Both the position numbers and the translations under genes were made by a program. From the NCBI GenBank assembly GCA_002423155.1, contig DIUV01000018.1:1-10231 (forward strand): a DNA stretch of 10,231 bases. The letters run 5' to 3'. Shown piece after piece: positions 7,148-10,231 of this stretch (position 1 is the first letter of the stretch; every line of letters begins with the position of its first letter). Under the pieces are notes generated by a model that saw only the letters and a list, made by a program, of their open reading frames with translations, was not told where the DNA came from and ran no database searches. The stretch is from Alphaproteobacteria bacterium UBA6149 (lineage in GTDB: Bacteria > Pseudomonadota > Alphaproteobacteria > Rickettsiales > UBA998).

Positions 7148-8059
7148 TTATAGTCCTGCTTGCATGACTTTCGGTTTTGGTTTGTCTTGGGTGTTAGCTG
7201 GTGATGCGCCATCGGCAAGTAGTGTGCTTTTATCTACATCGTTCACCGCAAGCTTAATTTCGGTAAGTCCTGATATTGCAGAATGAAGTTTTGCTATTGT
7301 GTAATCGACCGCATTCACTGCTGCGCTTTTTACTTCTTGTTTGGCCGCATTTACTCCCATATTAAAATCTTCAACAATTCTATCTTTAGCTGCTACGGTA
7401 TTCTCAATTATAATAACGCCACCTTCTACAGCATTTTGATGGGCTATTACTGTGCCATGTGCAATAGCTCCTCCGACTGCCACAGCTTCATTTTTTATTG
7501 TTCTCTCTACTTCATCCACTGCATGGTCTGCCGCTACAGTTGTTTCAATTACCTTAACCCCAGCTTGTACCGCCGCATGACCAATACCATCTCTAACTTC
7601 GGCAAGTTTGTGGTCTCCAGCTTCTTTTAGTTCAAGGGCTTTATCTTTAACGGCTACAGCAACTTCAATACCATCAGCAGCTTTCTGTACTGCAAAATCA
7701 TGTGCTTCTTTCTCTGCGCCTTTTATTGCACGATCCGCAGATGCGTATGCAGTTTCAACCGCTTCTGCTCCAGCCGCTACACCATCGACAAAATGTCCTG
7801 GGGCTTCTTTTACTGCGGTTGCGATACTTTGTGCATTATGTTTTAGGTTTTCTACTCTTTGGGATGCTTCTGCATGTAATGCGGTTGCTGCTTTGTCAAT
7901 ATCTTCAAAGTCTTGACTTAAGCTTGCACGTTGTTCTTTTATTTCCAAAGAGGCTGCGCCTAATGCTCTAATTCCTAAATCAGCAGCTTGCGATAGTGCA
8001 GACATCATATCACCAAAAACTTTCTCGCCTTCTGCTCTATTCTCATTTTCTTGTGCCAT
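7148..8059 (-). CDS. Unrecognised alanine-rich helical protein with internal degenerate repeats
   Basis: I do not recognise this 303-residue protein. It has no signal peptide or membrane helix (start MAQENENRAEGEK). It is very rich in Ala, Val, Glu, Asp and Lys and looks almost wholly alpha-helical up to about residue 270. A charged, proline-containing tail follows (DGASPANTQDKPKPK). A motif resembling [IV]E.TVAA.D..V.[ED] recurs: AVETAYASADRAIKG (100-114), GIEVAVAVKDKALEL (130-144), VIETTVAADHAVDEV (170-184), IIENTVAAKDRIVED (217-231) and, weakly, AVDYTIAKLHSAISG (250-264). Such amphipathic repeats occur in phasin-like, LEA-like and apolipoprotein-like surface-binding proteins. No specific role can be assigned. 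GAGGGG eight bases before the ATG supports the start and good expression. It appears to be its own transcription unit. Confidence 0.8.
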   Translation of the reverse strand: MAQENENRAEGEKVFGDMMSALSQAADLGIRALGAASLEIKEQRASLSQDFEDIDKAATALHAEASQRVENLKHNAQSIATAVKEAPGHFVDGVAAGAEAVETAYASADRAIKGAEKEAHDFAVQKAADGIEVAVAVKDKALELKEAGDHKLAEVRDGIGHAAVQAGVKVIETTVAADHAVDEVERTIKNEAVAVGGAIAHGTVIAHQNAVEGGVIIIENTVAAKDRIVEDFNMGVNAAKQEVKSAAVNAVDYTIAKLHSAISGLTEIKLAVNDVDKSTLLADGASPANTQDKPKPKVMQAGL

Positions 8060-8067
8060 AACCCTAA

Positions 8068-8073
8068 CCCCTC
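8068..8073 (-). promoter_or_regulatory. Strong ribosome binding site of the alanine-rich protein
   Basis: On the minus strand GAGGGG stands eight bases before the ATG at 8057-8059. This is the best Shine-Dalgarno in the window. It supports the call that this low-complexity reading frame is a real gene. Confidence 0.65.
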
Positions 8074-8226
8074 TTATTTCATCGCCCAGAATAAATAGGC
8101 AAATCGTTTTATATTATTAACCATCTTCACCATAACATAAAAATAGTAAAATAAATGTTAAGTTTTTGTGACAATTGTTGTTTTATACGATAGGATTGTT
8201 AAAAACAAGATATTCATTATATTTCA

Positions 8227-8337
8227 ACCCTCTCCGTCGTCATTACTGCGCGGCTAAGAATCTCTGTCGCCCCAAATCAGTCATTCTATAATGGAAAGAG
8301 AAATTCTTAGCCGCGCAGGAATGACAATGGAGAGGGT
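8227..8337. repeat. 35-bp-arm palindromic repeat
   Basis: Positions 8227-8261 and 8303-8337 are inverted copies with 32 of 35 bases pairing, around a 41-nt loop. The left arm shares 34 of 36 bases with 5859-5894. Both belong to the CCGTCGTCATT.CTGC family that also forms the core at 3122-3183. In the 383-bp gap 8060-8442 I see only this repeat, the TGTCATGTAG fragment at 8354-8363, a terminator and the ribosome binding site just before 8059. Confidence 0.8.
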
Positions 8338-8353
8338 GAAGAAAAGTAAAAAA

Positions 8354-8363
8354 TGTCATGTAG
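8354..8363 (+). repeat. Solo fragment of the repeat-family terminus
   Basis: TGTCATGTAG equals the last ten bases of the element end at 133-142. It lies 17 bp after the palindrome at 8227-8337, in the position expected for a right end. No matching left end (CTACATGACA) is visible upstream of 8227, so this may be a decayed copy or chance. Confidence 0.35.
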
Positions 8364-8384
8364 ATTGAAAAATTATGTTTAAAC

Positions 8385-8423
8385 AAAAAAAGGCGGAGAA
8401 ACTTAAATGTTCCTCCGCCTTTT
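8385..8423 (-). terminator. Intrinsic terminator of the ornithine decarboxylase gene
   Basis: On the minus strand a 15-bp stem (8409-8423 with 8388-8402, including one G-U pair) closes a 6-nt loop. It is followed by a run of seven T (complement of 8385-8391). It begins about 20 bp after the decarboxylase stop codon. This is a textbook rho-independent terminator and separates the gene from the alanine-rich protein gene downstream. Confidence 0.9.
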
Positions 8424-8442
8424 ATTACTACATTCCCACCAA

Positions 8443-9639
8443 CTAAGCCGCCAATGACTCAGCACTTTGTGGTTGGCGAGTTTTGTTATACATGCTCATC
8501 AGCGGATCATCATCAACTAAGATAATTTCTTCCGTAGGGGAAAAACCATTGAAATTAGTTACTAATGAGCGGCTATAGGCGCCTAATTGACCGATTTCGA
8601 TATAGTCACCTTCGGCGATGTCTTCGGGGAGGAAGAACGGGCCTTTCATATAATCGAGCGTGTCGCAAGTGGGGCCAAAGAAGCTAAAAGGTAGGGCGTT
8701 GGCGGCACATTCACCCGTAATGCGCAATGCGCGTACCGGGTACACGAATTGCGGAAAGCCCGCGTCGAACAAGCTGCCATAAGTGCCGTCATTAAGATAT
8801 AAATGACTGCCTTTGCGGAGCTCCACGCGTGTAATTACTGAGCCGCTTTCTGCTACCAAGGCGCGCCCTGGTTCACACATTAGTTGGCAACCTTTTTCGA
8901 CCATGCTTTTAGTTTCTTCGTGGATGGCGTCAAAATATTCAGCCAAAGCTGGCGGATGCATGCCGGGATAGATGGAGGGAAAGCCGCCGCCTACGTCCAA
9001 AGCATCCACTTCCACTCCACCTTCGCGGATTACTCTTTGTGCCATGCGGATGGCTAAGCGATACGCATCCGGGTGCATGCATTGCGAGCCGACATGGAAA
9101 CATACGCCCAGACGGTTGGCAACTTTACGGGTTTTGCGTAATAATTCGGGCGCCAAGTCCAAAGCCACGCCAAATTTGCCCGAAAGATTAAGTTCGGCAT
9201 AATTATTAGGGATGGCTAGGCGCACATAAAGATTTAAATCTTTTGCATGCCCAGTTTCAGTCAGGATTTTGGCTAATTCATCATCCGAATCCAAAGAAAA
9301 ATCGCGCACGCCATGAGTAAAATACGCCTCGCGAATGGCGCGGCGGGATTTTACCGTGTGCATGAAATAAATGGACACATCCGGAAACATTCCGCGCACC
9401 AACTCAACTTCCGCCAAAGACGCCACGTCAAACGAGCGGATGCCTTGTTGGTAGAGTTCTTGCAGCACTATAGGCTCGGGGTTAGTTTTAACCGCGAACA
9501 TAATCTTGCTATTAAGATTTGCAGAAAATTTAGAGATAAAAAATTGTGCTGCCCGCTCGATTGCGGCGGGGCGATACACGTGTAACGGTTTCTCCGGTAG
9601 GAGATTCTTTACCGCCGATTCAACAGATTCATATCGCAT
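8443..9639 (-). CDS. Fold-III PLP-dependent ornithine decarboxylase
   Basis: This enzyme most likely decarboxylates ornithine to putrescine, the first step of polyamine synthesis, as an alanine-racemase-fold (eukaryotic-type) dimer. Residues are counted from the start at 9639. The PLP lysine lies in FAVKTNP (K51). CFHVGSQ (180-186), DVGGGFPSIYPG (215-226) and EPGRALVAESG (256-266) bind PLP. GPTCDTLDY (322-330) supplies the active-site Cys-Asp, and GAYS (353-356) the C-terminal tyrosine. GPTCD and the 398-residue length favour ornithine over diaminopimelate decarboxylase. A lysine- or arginine-derived substrate is not excluded. An in-frame ATG at 9663 would add eight residues. I prefer 9639 because GAGG stands nine bases before it and the upstream ATG has no ribosome binding site. 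A structured leader precedes it and a terminator follows. Confidence 0.9.
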   Translation of the reverse strand: MRYESVESAVKNLLPEKPLHVYRPAAIERAAQFFISKFSANLNSKIMFAVKTNPEPIVLQELYQQGIRSFDVASLAEVELVRGMFPDVSIYFMHTVKSRRAIREAYFTHGVRDFSLDSDDELAKILTETGHAKDLNLYVRLAIPNNYAELNLSGKFGVALDLAPELLRKTRKVANRLGVCFHVGSQCMHPDAYRLAIRMAQRVIREGGVEVDALDVGGGFPSIYPGMHPPALAEYFDAIHEETKSMVEKGCQLMCEPGRALVAESGSVITRVELRKGSHLYLNDGTYGSLFDAGFPQFVYPVRALRITGECAANALPFSFFGPTCDTLDYMKGPFFLPEDIAEGDYIEIGQLGAYSRSLVTNFNGFSPTEEIILVDDDPLMSMYNKTRQPQSAESLAA

Positions 9640-9640
9640 G

Positions 9641-9720
9641 TCATAAAGCCTCGCAAAAAACATTAACCAACCACTAAATCAGGGGCAAAGCTTTATGAGG
9701 GGCTGCTTGCGATTTAGTGG
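9641..9720 (-). promoter_or_regulatory. Structured leader of the ornithine decarboxylase gene, candidate speF-type RNA
   Basis: A perfect 10-bp inverted repeat (9671-9680 with 9711-9720) encloses 30 nt. Inside it a second short helix can form (GCAAGC with GCTTTGC, one bulge). The apical stretch TCATAAAGC (complement of 9690-9698) is also exactly complementary to GCTTTATGA (complement of 9641-9649), which lies between the GAGG and the ATG at 9639. The two pairings could compete and mask or free the translation start. Alphaproteobacterial ornithine decarboxylase genes are known to carry a leader RNA class (speF motif). Membership is inferred from context, not from a matched consensus. Confidence 0.5.
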
Positions 9721-9726
9721 AAGATG

Positions 9727-9754
9727 TGCATAGCAGATTTTTTGTGAATGTAAA
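9727..9754 (-). promoter_or_regulatory. Possible promoter of the ornithine decarboxylase gene
   Basis: On the minus strand TTTACA (complement of 9749-9754) and TATGCA (complement of 9727-9732, preceded by TGC as in an extended -10) are 16 bp apart. A start near 9720 would put the leader hairpin at the extreme 5' end of the RNA. The -10 is only a partial match. Confidence 0.4.
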
Positions 9755-10016
9755 ATGTTTTTTGCAATTTATTTTGCTAATCTCTTTATAAAGAATGAGA
9801 ATTATTGGTTTTTTGTGTGGTTATATACAAAATGATGTATATCGTTTGAGGTCGTTACACAATATAGGACACCTATATTAATCCAAACTGGTCAGCAAAT
9901 TTATATGCAATGAAGCAATGCCTCTATCCTCAACGTAGCTTTGCTACGCCTAGGTTCTGCGTGCGAAAATGCCTAGAAACTCCCTCGTCATAGTGAATTT
10001 TTAGAGGTTCCTCACC
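9755..10016. other. Gene-free region with short palindromes, possible insertion-sequence debris
   Basis: No credible reading frame is present. Visible structures are AATATAGG-ACA-CCTATATT (9861-9879, 8-bp arms) and CGTAGC-TTT-GCTACG (9934-9948). The stretch from 9971 to 10010 has imperfect internal inverted similarity (CTAGAAAC against TTTTTAGAGG). On the minus strand 9931-10011 has an open frame of about 27 codons without a good start. Such compact, palindrome-bearing sequence beside a repeat could be the end of a lost insertion sequence, but no transposase remnant is recognised. Confidence 0.3.
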
Positions 10017-10231
10017 CTACACGACAGTACTATTAACAACATGATTTTACATTATATAACAGCAAATTATATGGGGAATCCATACGTTGTCATACCGCCC
10101 TGCGGCCACTACTGTCCAATTAAAATTAAAAAGGTTTATATTATATATGCATCTGTATTAAAACAACTATCCGTTGTCATCCCCGCCTTGTGCGGGGATC
10201 TAGGGCTACAAATTCGGTCTTTTTTGTGTCC
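10017..10231 (-). repeat. Second copy of the dispersed repeat, inverted relative to the window start
   Basis: The copy begins at CTACACGACAGTA (10017-10029), followed by TATTAACAA as in the other copies. It continues through a small GTCATACCGCCCTGCGG hairpin (10089-10105). Positions 10107-10172 are the inverted match to 1-66. A further hairpin CCCCGC-CTTGT-GCGGGG (10181-10197) lies within a GTCATCCCCGC module that resembles the cores of the other repeats. The far end is not visible and may run out of the window. Confidence 0.7.

Noticed and set aside
7283..7971. Overlapping plus-strand open frames opposite the alanine-rich protein
   Set aside because: Their Cys/Tyr/Ser- or Leu-rich translations are what antisense of Ala/Val/Glu codons gives. 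The minus-strand frame is longer, repeated at protein level and has a strong ribosome binding site.
3122..8337. The recurring GTCATTCCTGC palindromes as a CRISPR array
   Set aside because: Copies are kilobases apart, vary in length and arm content, and lack regular spacers or cas genes. They are dispersed palindromic repeats.
9794..9806. AATGAGAATTATT as a Fur or Irr-like operator upstream of ornithine decarboxylase
   Set aside because: Only the left half resembles the Fur box, the symmetry is poor, and in AT-rich DNA such a match is expected by chance.

Overview
The window is about 10.2 kb of AT-rich bacterial chromosome. It holds seven apparently intact genes, with intergenic spaces filled by palindromic repeats. 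Two proteins point to an alphaproteobacterium. The ZapE homologue has the Walker-B context FDELQVHDIADAMIL, whereas the gamma-type family usually reads FDEFFVSDITDAM. The fold-III ornithine decarboxylase has a C-terminal tail like alphaproteobacterial homologues. The low GC and the abundant GTCATTCCTGC-type palindromes would suit a low-GC lineage such as Holosporales, Rickettsiales-like or Micavibrio-like groups. That placement is inference. Complete purH and panC argue against an extremely reduced genome.

Layout. 1-142: part of a dispersed repeat. 186-3030: a translationally coupled pair (8-nt overlap) encoding a WecA/WbpL-type sugar-phosphate transferase and a WbpM/FlaA1-type nucleotide-sugar dehydratase, the two initiating activities of a surface polysaccharide. 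3052-3247: a MITE-like palindromic element between 10-bp direct repeats. 3270-4823: purH, convergent with panC (4947-5780, minus). The gap between them is almost wholly one inverted repeat. 5781-6049: a divergent control region with a second palindrome. 6050-7144: zapE. 7148-8059 (minus): an unrecognised alanine-rich, internally repeated helical protein. 8060-8442: a third palindrome and the ornithine decarboxylase terminator. 8443-9639 (minus): ornithine decarboxylase with a structured leader. 9755-10231: no gene, only repeats and possible mobile-element debris.

Apart from the coupled polysaccharide pair, the genes are unrelated housekeeping functions (purine synthesis, pantothenate synthesis, cell division, polyamine synthesis), apparently as separate transcription units. 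I see no defence system, CRISPR array, prophage, tRNA or rRNA. The signals most worth following are the repeat family (one copy with what looks like a target-site duplication, two related copies inverted at the window ends), the ornithine decarboxylase leader with two mutually exclusive pairings, and the repeated alanine-rich protein.
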